A program made the position numbers and the translations under genes. Source: CAZCZZ01 sp964503335 (GTDB lineage: Bacteria > Verrucomicrobiota > Kiritimatiellia > CAIVKH01). Taken from it: a DNA stretch of 64,000 bases. Numbering within the stretch: the stretch's first letter is position 1; every line of letters starts with the position of its first letter. Positions 1-9,325 of this stretch are shown in pieces. A model generated the notes under the pieces. The model made no database searches and had not been told where the DNA came from. It saw only the letters and a list, made by a program, of their open reading frames with translations. The stretch covers positions 1-64,000 of the forward strand of contig CAZCZZ010000002.1 in NCBI GenBank assembly GCA_964503335.1, given 5' to 3'.

Positions 1-2001
1 CTCATCTGTCTGGTTACAAACAACGCCGTCAAAGCGACTGAGAAGGAGCGCACCCTTCAGGCGATCATTCGATCGCTGTCCATGGAGTATGGATTCAACA
101 CGACTGACATGGCCCGCGATTTTCGCCTCGCGGGAGAGGATCCCGACACGGGCAAGCGTCGCGGCATTTCCGCCAGTCTGGTGATCTTTGGGGAAGGCGA
201 ACCACACGAGCAAGAAAACGTCATTCGCATCTGCATCGTTCAAGACGCCAAGCTAAAAGCCACGGACGCAAAAAAGGGGTTGGCCAATCTTGAGAGCTGC
301 ATGGGGTTTGTCCTCGGCGAACAGACGGCCAAAGAACCTGGCTGCGAGTTCGGGATGTGGACAAACGGATCCGAACTCTACTTCCTCCAGAAGATCTGGG
401 ACAAACACGAGCCGGAACCGCGCTACGAGGAACTTGCCGATTTCCCTGGCAAAGGCGAGAACCTCGATGACCTGGATCGGCCGGATCGGCAGATGCTACG
501 CGTCGCTGCCGGCGAGTCCCTCTTGAATGCCTTTAAGCGCTGCCATGACTACATCTATGGCAACCAGGGCAAGATCAAGACCGCGTTCTGGGAACTCCTG
601 AACGTCATCTTCTGCAAGATTTACGACGAGCGTCTCCGCGACATCTGTGCCGAAGAACGGAAAACCTACCGTCGCCGCTTCTGGGTCGGCGTGAAGGAAC
701 GAAACACCGAGGGCGGTCGCGCCGCCATTGCAAAGCGCATCACGGAGATTTTCGAAGAGGTCAAGAAGTCGGCTGAATTCAAAGACGTCTTTGATGGAAA
801 CGAGCGCATCGCGCTGAACGACAAAGTTCTCTCCTACATTGCCGCCGAACTGTCGCGCTACAGTTTTCTGGACGCCTCGATTGACACAAAGGGCCTAGCC
901 TATGAATCGATCGTGTCGAACACGCTAAAGAAAGAACAGGGCCAATTCTTCACGCCGCGAAACGTCATTCGCCTGATGGTTCAAATGCTGGATCCCACGG
1001 AGGATCAGATGGTGTGCGACCCGGCTTGCGGCAGCGCTGGCTTTCTCGTCATGGTTCTCGACCACATCCGCCTGAAAATTGCCAAAGAGCTTTATCCTGA
1101 TGAAGACGGCGCCCTTCTTCGTGACCGGGCAAACAATGATCGACGGGTCGTTGGCAAGGCGCTGAAGTACGCTCAGAAGAAGCTATACGGCATCGACTTT
1201 GACCCGGATCTGCGTAAAGCCGCACGGATGAACATGGTCATGGCGGGGGACGGGCATGGGAATATCTTCAGCTTTAACAGCCTGGAATTTCCCCGGGGAG
1301 CCAACGACGACATCCACGCGGCCGTCAAGAAGGGCATCATGTTTGCTCCTGATGGCGGTTGTTTTGACCTTGTGTTCACCAATCCACCATTCGGAGCGAA
1401 GATTCCGGTAGATGATCCAGAGTCTCTAAAGAGCTTCGATCTCGGGCATCGATGGAACAAGAACGGCGAGGTCTGGGTGAAAGGCAAGCTGCATAAAAGC
1501 CAGCCGCCAGAAATCCTTTTCATTGAGCGTTGCTATCAGTTGCTGAAGCCCGGAGGACGAATGGCGATCGTCCTACCTGACGGCATTTTGGGGAATCCCG
1601 ATCTGGCCTACGTGAGGGCTTGGATTCTGCGACACTGCAAGGTTCTGGCTTCCGTTGATCTGCCAGTGGAGACTTTCCTGCCGCAGGTCGGAGTGCAATC
1701 CTCCCTTCTCTTCTTGCAGCGGAAGACACGCGAAGAGCAATTGCTTGGCAAAGACCAGGACTATGACGTGTTCATGGCCATTGCTGAGAAAATCGGGAAG
1801 GACCGGCGCGGAAATCCCATTTACGTCCGCGACGAAGATGGCGCCGATCTGACGTTTGCGAAGACGCTTGAAGAAATACGCCGCCTGCCGAATGGGAAGA
1901 GAGAATTGCGGCGGCAAGAACTTCAAGAGAAGGAGGTCGATGACGATCTTCCGCGCATAAAGGGGAAGTGGGACGCTTTTGTTAAAGGCGAGAAGCTTTG
2001 A
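1..2001 (+). CDS. mad2: Type I-like N6-adenine DNA methylase (MAD2/HsdM-like), 5' end outside window
   Basis: The frame is open to the left edge, so the protein probably starts upstream; the first in-window ATG is at 82. Counted from that ATG, the SAM-binding motif DPACGSAGFL lies at about residues 313-322 and the catalytic NPPF motif at 434-437, the pair that defines gamma-type N6-adenine methylases of type I systems. The HsdM-type helical N-terminal region precedes them (signature EQGQFFTPRNVI). The first 150 residues resemble the N-terminal domain of type I R proteins but show no clear E-x-K site. It overlaps the next gene, a specificity subunit, by four bases, so the two should form a modification complex that marks self DNA. 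The mad2 name rests on the downstream gene order and on memory of the MADS system; the methylase call itself is secure. Confidence 0.88.
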   Translation, partial: LICLVTNNAVKATEKERTLQAIIRSLSMEYGFNTTDMARDFRLAGEDPDTGKRRGISASLVIFGEGEPHEQENVIRICIVQDAKLKATDAKKGLANLESCMGFVLGEQTAKEPGCEFGMWTNGSELYFLQKIWDKHEPEPRYEELADFPGKGENLDDLDRPDRQMLRVAAGESLLNAFKRCHDYIYGNQGKIKTAFWELLNVIFCKIYDERLRDICAEERKTYRRRFWVGVKERNTEGGRAAIAKRITEIFEEVKKSAEFKDVFDGNERIALNDKVLSYIAAELSRYSFLDASIDTKGLAYESIVSNTLKKEQGQFFTPRNVIRLMVQMLDPTEDQMVCDPACGSAGFLVMVLDHIRLKIAKELYPDEDGALLRDRANNDRRVVGKALKYAQKKLYGIDFDPDLRKAARMNMVMAGDGHGNIFSFNSLEFPRGANDDIHAAVKKGIMFAPDGGCFDLVFTNPPFGAKIPVDDPESLKSFDLGHRWNKNGEVWVKGKLHKSQPPEILFIERCYQLLKPGGRMAIVLPDGILGNPDLAYVRAWILRHCKVLASVDLPVETFLPQVGVQSSLLFLQRKTREEQLLGKDQDYDVFMAIAEKIGKDRRGNPIYVRDEDGADLTFAKTLEEIRRLPNGKRELRRQELQEKEVDDDLPRIKGKWDAFVKGEKL

Positions 2002-3410
2002 TGGAAACGACCGCACGTACGCCGGTTCGATGGCTCAAGGATGGGTCCCTCAGGCTGGATGCATCATTCTACGCCGGGCCGGAGCAGCAGAAGGCTCGCG
2101 CCTTCGTTCACAACAGGACGCTGAAGAAGCGACTCCTCCGAGAACTGTGCGACGGAGGTACCGAGGGCATCTACTATACTGGACGGTTCCGCCGAATCTA
2201 CGTCGACGACCCAGCGCGGGGTTACCCATTTCTCACGGGGTCGGGTGTCGTGAGGGCCGATCCTCTAGCCGACTGTGGCTATGTGTCACGCAAGTTCACT
2301 CCAGATTTGGGAACCTTAACCCTTCGAAAAGATACAACGATCGTGACCCGGTCTGGATCAATCGGTAACACCGTCTACGTCAATGGAGTCCTGAATGGTA
2401 TTCTGGGGTCAGACGATCTCGTCCGCATCGTCCCTTCTCCATCACAGAGTCCGCCTGGTTACCTTTTCGCATTCTTGTCAAGCCGTCTTGGCAAGGCCTT
2501 GCTCACCCAGCACACCTACGGATCGGTGGTGCAACACATCGAGGCATATCACCTCTTCGATCTGCCAGTATTTACCCCGTCAGATCAATTGGAAGAGAAA
2601 GTCGACAAGCTCATTCAAAAAGCCGCAAAACTTCGCGCCGAGGCTAGTGAGATATTCCGTAAGGCATTGGCGCGATTCAACCGCGATGTTTTCGAATTGA
2701 GCGATGACCATCGATTCAAGTATCCCCGAGATCGGTTTCTCGCGTGCGAGCGTGTGACATTGCGCAACCTTCGGCTCGATGGATACCACAACATCGGATA
2801 TTGCCGCGAGGGCAGAGACGCCATTCGTGCGCCAACCGTTCTCGGAGAATACATCACAGCGTATCAGCCGCCCCAGTTCAAGAGACCCTATGTGAAGAAG
2901 GGCGTGATCTTCATGAGCGGCATGGACCTGTATGATGTCCATCCACATCCAAGCGCGCACATTTCACGGCTGATGCCAAGTCTTGGCGCCTATCGAGTCA
3001 GAGCGGGAACAATCCTGGTACAAAGCGACGGTCAACGATACGGCTTGATAGGTCGCCCCGTAGTCCTTCACCGACATCTCGATAATTGTGCAGTAACGCA
3101 GCATATGATGCGGGTCGTCCCGAAGCGACCGAAGGATTCTGGCTTCATCTACTTCTTCATGCTCACCGAGGTCGGTCGGCGCTGCTTGCTTGGGATGTCA
3201 TTTGGCACATCCATGGGTTCGCTGTTCGAGAACTCGTTCTTGACCTGCGCATGTCCCAAAGTCGATCCGCAGAGGCGTGCATCCTTTCAAGAGTCTTTCG
3301 ATCAGGTCGTGACGAAGCGGGATGACGCGATCGGCTTGGAGCGTGAGGCGATTGAAATGGTGGAAGAGGAAATCGAGAATCACTTGAACAAGAAGAACGG
3401 CCGCAGCTAG
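1998..3410 (+). CDS. mad5: Type I-like specificity subunit (MAD5/HsdS-like)
   Basis: 470 residues, overlapping the methylase stop by ATGA, which implies translational coupling. The protein has two halves, each with a target-recognition-like domain followed by a helical spacer; the first spacer (LEEKVDKLIQKAAKLRAEAS, about residues 200-220) is the coiled-coil conserved region seen in HsdS. HsdS subunits choose the DNA sequence that the methylase modifies. No HsdR translocase follows, which is unusual for a classical type I system; the genes downstream instead encode a kinase and ATPases, matching a methylation-associated defence locus. In the MADS arrangement I remember, other genes lie between the methylase and S genes, so this is either a variant order or my memory of the order is imperfect. 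Confidence 0.82.
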   Translation: MMETTARTPVRWLKDGSLRLDASFYAGPEQQKARAFVHNRTLKKRLLRELCDGGTEGIYYTGRFRRIYVDDPARGYPFLTGSGVVRADPLADCGYVSRKFTPDLGTLTLRKDTTIVTRSGSIGNTVYVNGVLNGILGSDDLVRIVPSPSQSPPGYLFAFLSSRLGKALLTQHTYGSVVQHIEAYHLFDLPVFTPSDQLEEKVDKLIQKAAKLRAEASEIFRKALARFNRDVFELSDDHRFKYPRDRFLACERVTLRNLRLDGYHNIGYCREGRDAIRAPTVLGEYITAYQPPQFKRPYVKKGVIFMSGMDLYDVHPHPSAHISRLMPSLGAYRVRAGTILVQSDGQRYGLIGRPVVLHRHLDNCAVTQHMMRVVPKRPKDSGFIYFFMLTEVGRRCLLGMSFGTSMGSLFENSFLTCACPKVDPQRRASFQESFDQVVTKRDDAIGLEREAIEMVEEEIENHLNKKNGRS

Positions 3411-3463
3411 GATTCGTCCGCCTGCGTCTGGGATGAGATGTATGGACTCAGCGGGGTTGTGAT

Positions 3464-6400
3464 ATGGCGAGACTGATCCAGCCCAAGTATGGAGCGCCGC
3501 CCCAAAACGACGGCGAAAGGCGGCTTATTGACTTCCTCTTGTCTCGTCTCCCGCCCTCGCGTCCTGACTGCAAGCACTTCGTAGGATGGGACGAATATGG
3601 CAAGCACGGGCCTGAGTTTCTCCTTATCCCCAACGCGGAATACCCCGACTCATCCGCGCGATTTCTGGAAGTCGATGCGATTCTGATAGCTCCTCACGCT
3701 TGCTACGTGATCGAGACGAAGGACTGGGGACCTAAAATCCGAGGCGATGATTGGGGATGGATTCTGAATGACACCAGGGAGAGACCCAACCCGCATAAGG
3801 CGCTCAACTACAAGTGCAGGGTGATACGTTCTATTGTCGGCAAGCATAGCCCGGACCTGATGAATCGCGTGTGGTATCAGAGTTTGGTCGTCATATCGCG
3901 CGATCAGGTTGATCTTCAGATATCCGGCAGGTTTGCCGAGACGACCCACCGATTGGACGAAGAACTGGTGACCTTTCTTCGCGACTCCCATCGCCTCTCA
4001 ACCCCCAAGAAGGTGGAACAGAACGCCATCGCGCAATACCAGAAGGAACTGGCCACAATCCTGTGTGGAGCTGGAAGAGGCCAAACGGCGGAGCCGCTTC
4101 GCATTGCGGATTACGAGGTTGAAGAAAAACTGACCGAGACGGAGGGGTGTGTCGAATACCTGGCCCGCAGCCGATTTGGTAACAAGAAGAGTCCACTCAA
4201 GCGGTTGCGCGTATTTCGAGTCCCGTATGTCGCCGATCAGAAACTGCGCAAAGAGCAGCAAGATCGGATTCTGCGGGACTATGCTGCTCTGGAGGCTATC
4301 GGCGACCACCCCAACATTGTGGCCTTCCGTGGCATATCGGACTGGGAGTCGGAACAGGTTGTGGAAGTTCTCGACTGGTCGGAATCCGGTTCATTGCGGA
4401 GGCTGATGCAGACCAGCACGTTCACCCTTGAGCAACGACTGGCCATCGTCAAAGGGATTGCGATCGGATTGAAGGCCGCTCATGCAAAAGGAATCATTCA
4501 CCGCGATCTACGTCCCGAAAATGTGCTGATGAGCGACCGCGGGCCGCAGCTCATGAATTTCGACCGTTCGTTTCTGTCCGACAGCGGGCAGGTTACGGTC
4601 TGGAAGCAGCCGACAGAAGACATGGATCGGCGCTATTTACCCCCAGAGCTATGCGCGCCACCGGGCACGGCGAAAGCGGTGTCCTCGTCCGATCTCTATA
4701 GTCTCGGCGCGATCTTCTACGAGCTGCTGACAGGAACTATCCCATATGATGCGCCCGAGGCGCTGCAAGCGGCCGGGGGGAGGTTACCTCCAGACTCGTT
4801 ACCTTCTCGCAGGGTTGGTGGCTTGCCCACTTGGATTGATGACGTCGTGGAGCAGCTCTATACCAGTGACCTGGGATATCGTTACAAGACGGCGGACGAA
4901 TTTCTGTTCGATTTTGCCGAGAAGATGTCTCGATCACCGGAGCCGGGCACCAGAAAGGAGCCGCCCCAGAGCTTGGGCGAGTCTGCCGAGGAGCCGCCGC
5001 CCGGAGTTCCTATGGCCCCGGGAACCAGAGTCGGCGATTTCCGGATCGTCCAGTTCATCCATTCCGGCGGTTTTGCCAACGTCTACGAGGCAACTCATGT
5101 ACTTCAAGATGTTGCTTACGCACTCAAGGTGAACAACGAAAGCGTTCAGCTTTCTTCCCTGATTTCGGAATTCGGGATGCTGAGCAACTTGAAGCATCCC
5201 AACATCGTTCAAGTACACTGGAATGGTCAGCTTCCCAATGGCCGCTTCTATCTCGCCATGGAGCTTTTGAAGGGCGAATCGCTCAGGGAATACGTCTACG
5301 GCGATCAACGGATGCCGGCTCCCGAGGTGTTAAAGGTGGGGCACGATATCTTGGCCGCGTTGCGCTATCTGCATGAGCCGGAACAGGCCAAGGGGCAGCT
5401 CACCGGAAAGTCTTTGTATCATCGAGACGTCAAGCCGGAGAACATCATCTGGGTTCAGAACCGCGGATTCGTCTTGATCGACTTCAACATTTCTAAGGAG
5501 GCGAGCCGCAGCAAGACATTTGCGGGGACAAGTCCGTACTTGGCACCGGATCTGATCAAGGGCGTCCACATTGATTGGGACGAGAGTGGGGATCTCTTTG
5601 CTCTTGGAGTAACCCTCTACGAATTGATGACCAAACGATACCCGTTCAGTGGGCAGGTCGCACAACTGGACGAGGAGCCTACTGATCCTCGGAACTTCAC
5701 GGACTGCGAGAACTTTTCTGATGATACCTGCCGCTTTCTGATGAAGGCCTGTCACACTAAGCGGGCAGATCGCTTTAAGACCGCGGCAGAGATGGAGGCG
5801 GCGCTTCGGGAACTGGAATCGAAGGCTTTGTTTACCCCTAAAGCTCCTCCATCAGCGGAGACCCCCTTTGCGTTGACCGCGGATGAGATCGGGAAGCCGA
5901 ACTACAATCCATTCGTTCGCCGGTTGCGCCGGCTCTACAGCCAGGCAAAGCACAACAACGTTGGCACACGCGGGCTGGACGAGGTCGCGCTCAGCACCTA
6001 TGTCAGCACCAAGCTAGACCGTGAGCTCATCCCAGAAATACTCAACGGCCAGCACCGGCTGGTACTCATCACTGGCAATGCCGGAGACGGCAAGACGGCA
6101 TGGATTCAGCAGCTTGAGAAGCAGACCGGCAACTCCACGCCGCTTCCGACAAAGAATGGATCCCGATTTCAGATCAAGGAGGTTCCATTCGTCAGCAACT
6201 ATGATGGTTCACAGGATGAGGGATCGACGCAGAACGACGACGTGCTCGAATCATTTCTATCGCCATTCTATGGAATGACGGACCTCACTCAGGCCAAGGA
6301 AGGACGAATTCTGGCAATCAATGAAGGACGGCTTGTTGAGTTCCTTGGGGCACCGGAGCGGAAATCCCAATTGGGATTTCTCTACGAGGCGGTCGACAAG

Positions 6401-7663
6401 TACTTCAACGAGCGAGCCGACTCCGATCTACCGCCAGGCCTCATCGTGGTGAACCTCAATTGGCGTTCCGTTGTGGCGGGCAGCAAGGACCAAGCCTCGC
6501 TGATGGAAATGCAGTTCCAGGCCTTGCTCAAACCCGAGTTCTGGCTCCCCTGCGATAAATGCGAGCATCGCGACAAATGCATTATTCGCCACAACGCCGC
6601 GAGTCTTGGTGATACCGCAGCCGGACTCACGATCCGAACCCGCATGGCGAAGCTGTTCGAAGCGGTTCATTTGCGACGTCAAATGCATACCACCATGCGA
6701 CACTTGCGGTCGACGCTTGCCTACCTCATTACGCGCGACCTAGGCTGTGAGGACATCCCGCCTCTGCTGGGTGGACAGGATCGGCTCAAGTACGCCTCAC
6801 TGGCGTACTGGAATATTTCCGACTCTGCTGCGAATGACTCGGGGAATGAAGAGCGGCTGATTCAACTCTTGCGGAATATAGACGTCGGCAAGGTCTCCCG
6901 CCCAGGCATGGATCGCGACATGCATTTTCTTTCTTTGGCCGAAATGCCTTTGTTGGAAATGGCCAACAGAACACATGACTATCCCGGCGCGTTGCTTCTC
7001 GCGGAACAGAAGTCGGTCCTTGATCAGATTCCCGGAACGGCGGAGCCCTCTGTCCTCGATGGTATTCGTCGCCATCATAGCATGATGGTTCGCAAATTGT
7101 ACTTTGAAGGTCGATCCGCAGAGGCGGATCGACGCTTACCGCACGGAAGCATGACTTTTTTCAATGAAGTACTCGAGGGAAAGGCGGGGAGAGTCGACGA
7201 CGCGCGCCGCATGATCATTCACGCGGTTTCGCTGAGCGAGGGATGTCGAAATGACCGGGTGTCCCGTGAGAATATCTGCATCGCCGCGAATGCAGAAAAG
7301 GACCCCCGCTGGCATTCGTTCAGGCTGTTTCCTGCAAATGACTTTGAGGTTTATACGCCGACAATTGGCAAGCTTGGGCGGTACCTCGAGCATGCACCTG
7401 ACCGTTTTGTGCTGCGGCACAGGAAGGACATCAAGATTGTGCTCGAGGTGAACCTCGATATGTTCGAGTTGCTGAGCTACGTGGAAAAGGGGTTCAGCCC
7501 GTCCATGAACGATCTGCAAGGGCGCTATGTGGAGCTGATCATTTTCAAAAACATGCTGCAGCACTTGCCATATCGGTCGGTCGTTCTCACGGAGAATCAG
7601 CAGGAATTTTTCAGGATTCAGGCGGATGCCGGCAACAGCCTGGTATTGGCCAAGGTCGAATAG
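3464..7663 (+). CDS. mad6: NERD domain, tandem Ser/Thr kinase and P-loop NTPase protein (MAD6/PglW-like)
   Basis: 1,399 residues. Residues about 20-135 form a NERD nuclease-related domain that keeps an acidic residue in FLEVDAILIA (near 71) and an E-x-K triad in VIETKDW (near 85-87). Kinase domain 1 (about 210-490) has HRDLRPEN near 346 but NFD instead of DFG. Kinase domain 2 (about 520-800) has a glycine-rich loop, HRDVKPEN near 652 and DFN instead of DFG. A third region carries a Walker A GNAGDGKT near 871, followed by a Cys cluster CDKCEHRDKC. This layout recalls PglW of BREX type 2 and the kinase of MADS (MAD6), presumed to be a sensor or signalling subunit. It follows the S gene by 53 bp and precedes the next gene by 15 bp, so it is operonic. 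Confidence 0.8.
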   Translation: MARLIQPKYGAPPQNDGERRLIDFLLSRLPPSRPDCKHFVGWDEYGKHGPEFLLIPNAEYPDSSARFLEVDAILIAPHACYVIETKDWGPKIRGDDWGWILNDTRERPNPHKALNYKCRVIRSIVGKHSPDLMNRVWYQSLVVISRDQVDLQISGRFAETTHRLDEELVTFLRDSHRLSTPKKVEQNAIAQYQKELATILCGAGRGQTAEPLRIADYEVEEKLTETEGCVEYLARSRFGNKKSPLKRLRVFRVPYVADQKLRKEQQDRILRDYAALEAIGDHPNIVAFRGISDWESEQVVEVLDWSESGSLRRLMQTSTFTLEQRLAIVKGIAIGLKAAHAKGIIHRDLRPENVLMSDRGPQLMNFDRSFLSDSGQVTVWKQPTEDMDRRYLPPELCAPPGTAKAVSSSDLYSLGAIFYELLTGTIPYDAPEALQAAGGRLPPDSLPSRRVGGLPTWIDDVVEQLYTSDLGYRYKTADEFLFDFAEKMSRSPEPGTRKEPPQSLGESAEEPPPGVPMAPGTRVGDFRIVQFIHSGGFANVYEATHVLQDVAYALKVNNESVQLSSLISEFGMLSNLKHPNIVQVHWNGQLPNGRFYLAMELLKGESLREYVYGDQRMPAPEVLKVGHDILAALRYLHEPEQAKGQLTGKSLYHRDVKPENIIWVQNRGFVLIDFNISKEASRSKTFAGTSPYLAPDLIKGVHIDWDESGDLFALGVTLYELMTKRYPFSGQVAQLDEEPTDPRNFTDCENFSDDTCRFLMKACHTKRADRFKTAAEMEAALRELESKALFTPKAPPSAETPFALTADEIGKPNYNPFVRRLRRLYSQAKHNNVGTRGLDEVALSTYVSTKLDRELIPEILNGQHRLVLITGNAGDGKTAWIQQLEKQTGNSTPLPTKNGSRFQIKEVPFVSNYDGSQDEGSTQNDDVLESFLSPFYGMTDLTQAKEGRILAINEGRLVEFLGAPERKSQLGFLYEAVDKYFNERADSDLPPGLIVVNLNWRSVVAGSKDQASLMEMQFQALLKPEFWLPCDKCEHRDKCIIRHNAASLGDTAAGLTIRTRMAKLFEAVHLRRQMHTTMRHLRSTLAYLITRDLGCEDIPPLLGGQDRLKYASLAYWNISDSAANDSGNEERLIQLLRNIDVGKVSRPGMDRDMHFLSLAEMPLLEMANRTHDYPGALLLAEQKSVLDQIPGTAEPSVLDGIRRHHSMMVRKLYFEGRSAEADRRLPHGSMTFFNEVLEGKAGRVDDARRMIIHAVSLSEGCRNDRVSRENICIAANAEKDPRWHSFRLFPANDFEVYTPTIGKLGRYLEHAPDRFVLRHRKDIKIVLEVNLDMFELLSYVEKGFSPSMNDLQGRYVELIIFKNMLQHLPYRSVVLTENQQEFFRIQADAGNSLVLAKVE

Positions 7664-7678
7664 AAACACGAGACATTT

Positions 7679-9325
7679 ATGCCAATTAGGCTCAAGTCTG
7701 AAGATCAGGAGTTCCGCAATCCGCTGATGTTTCCGGGCGATGCGAAGACGATCGATCTCGATCGGGTGTTGCTCAATCTCTTCATCCTGATCCAGCACAA
7801 CGGCGTGCTTCCGAGATCTCGCACTGGACGCAAGGAAGTCACGCCCGAGACATTTGTCTCACGGCTCGTGTCACGCGAGCCCGAGGGCGCGGTGAAAGGC
7901 TTCGCGGCCAACGAAGACCAAGTTCGCTGGTGGGTGATGAGCAGCTTGGTTGATTTGGTGCATCGCGGGAAACCCGAGAAGGAGGCGGTTGCCTCGCTCA
8001 AGGCCTTGCACTTGAACAGTTACAAGTATCGGAATCCAAAGCACGCACGAGACTACGGTGTATCCCAGATGGTCTACATGATGCTGTCGGAGGCCTCCGA
8101 TGACCTCCTCGGCCAACTTCGCCAGATGCTCGGCGCAGGGTGGGATTCGATGACAGATCAGATGGAGGAGAACAAGGCCATTGATTTGGACATCCTGGGA
8201 ATACTTCGCATCGTTGAAGGAACGAAGGACGATCCCTCGGGGGATATGCAAAGCCGTTTCCCCAGATGTCTTTGTCCAGGCCAAGCCAGAATCTTCTGCG
8301 ATGACGTGCGGAGGCTGTTGATCTATCAGGCTGATATCCCAAGACACGTTTTATTGCGCTACTTGAAAGTTCTTATCGGGCTTCACACAGGCCTCTACTT
8401 GCTCAAACTGTTTCGATTCTTGCCTCGATATGTTGAGCAAGGACGGCGCGATGATGTCTGCAAGAACTGTCCTGTGCGGGCAAACTTGGAGAAGCCATTT
8501 GCCGCGTGCCCTTATCACAACGAATTCGTTGTTGATTGCGGAGATGACCCCGGCAGTGCTTCGGCACGTCTCGGGGAGGAAGACGCATCCTTCTACTATG
8601 CTCGCATTCATGACTACATTCGCGCCACCTTTGCGCTGAATATGGCGTTGCAGGTGGAAGGGCTGCGCGACAAGAGAGATATTGGTGATATTGACCGCGC
8701 GCTAGCCGCCATTAAAGCGCGTGGCGTCGAATTCGATTTGAGATTTAAGATGCGGGCAGAGGATGTCCTGAACGAGATGGACGAGGAGCAACGGTCTTCA
8801 TTGGAGAACATTCAGAAACTTGGCCTCCCGCCTTTCGAGACCTTCATCGAGATGATCACGCAGCTTCGGTCGAGCTTTCATAATCAGTATCATCGCGAGT
8901 TGCTCGATAGCCTTCTTCAACGGAATCGCGAGGCGGGCCTCGTGTGGTCGGGACGCAGCCGGACGCATGGGCGACGATTCTGGCTCTCGAGCCGTCTCAT
9001 CGAAACGCTCGTCCAGCTTGCGGTTCTGAAAGTCAACGACTCCGGCCAGAAAAGGCTATTCAGGGCCGAGCCGATACTCGTTGAAGAACTACTGACCTGG
9101 TTCAATGCACGATACGGGATGATCATCAACGGTGTAGAGCACTCACGCTTCAACTCCACGGACGTGACCGTCCATCGAGCCTTTCGCGAAAACGTGAACA
9201 ACCTGAAGCGACGGCTTCGCGAGATCGGCTTTTTCAACGTATTGAGCGATGCATACATTATGCAGAGAATTCGCCCGAGATTCGACATTGAGCAGGAAGT
9301 GGCCGCTACTGAGGCTCAGAAATGA
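7679..9325 (+). CDS. mad7: MAD7-like defence protein with zinc-type cysteine clusters
   Basis: 548 residues, no enzyme motif that I can recognise. Cysteines cluster in CLCPG-x-FC near 198-209 and CKNCPVRANLEKPFAACPYH at 261-280, the latter resembling an iron-sulphur or zinc site. The C-terminal 100 residues look like a winged-helix or helical DNA-binding segment. Its start is 15 bp after the kinase stop and its stop overlaps the start of the next gene by four bases, so it is translated together with the HerA-type partner. The preceding kinase protein also has a CxxC-type cluster, so both may carry a metal site. The name MAD7 is by position between a MAD6-like kinase and a MAD8-like ATPase; function is not known to me. 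Confidence 0.68.
   Translation: MPIRLKSEDQEFRNPLMFPGDAKTIDLDRVLLNLFILIQHNGVLPRSRTGRKEVTPETFVSRLVSREPEGAVKGFAANEDQVRWWVMSSLVDLVHRGKPEKEAVASLKALHLNSYKYRNPKHARDYGVSQMVYMMLSEASDDLLGQLRQMLGAGWDSMTDQMEENKAIDLDILGILRIVEGTKDDPSGDMQSRFPRCLCPGQARIFCDDVRRLLIYQADIPRHVLLRYLKVLIGLHTGLYLLKLFRFLPRYVEQGRRDDVCKNCPVRANLEKPFAACPYHNEFVVDCGDDPGSASARLGEEDASFYYARIHDYIRATFALNMALQVEGLRDKRDIGDIDRALAAIKARGVEFDLRFKMRAEDVLNEMDEEQRSSLENIQKLGLPPFETFIEMITQLRSSFHNQYHRELLDSLLQRNREAGLVWSGRSRTHGRRFWLSSRLIETLVQLAVLKVNDSGQKRLFRAEPILVEELLTWFNARYGMIINGVEHSRFNSTDVTVHRAFRENVNNLKRRLREIGFFNVLSDAYIMQRIRPRFDIEQEVAATEAQK

Noticed and set aside
1..9325. Classical type I restriction-modification system
   Set aside because: There is a methylase and S subunit but no HsdR with helicase motifs; the next genes are a NERD-kinase and HerA-type ATPase.
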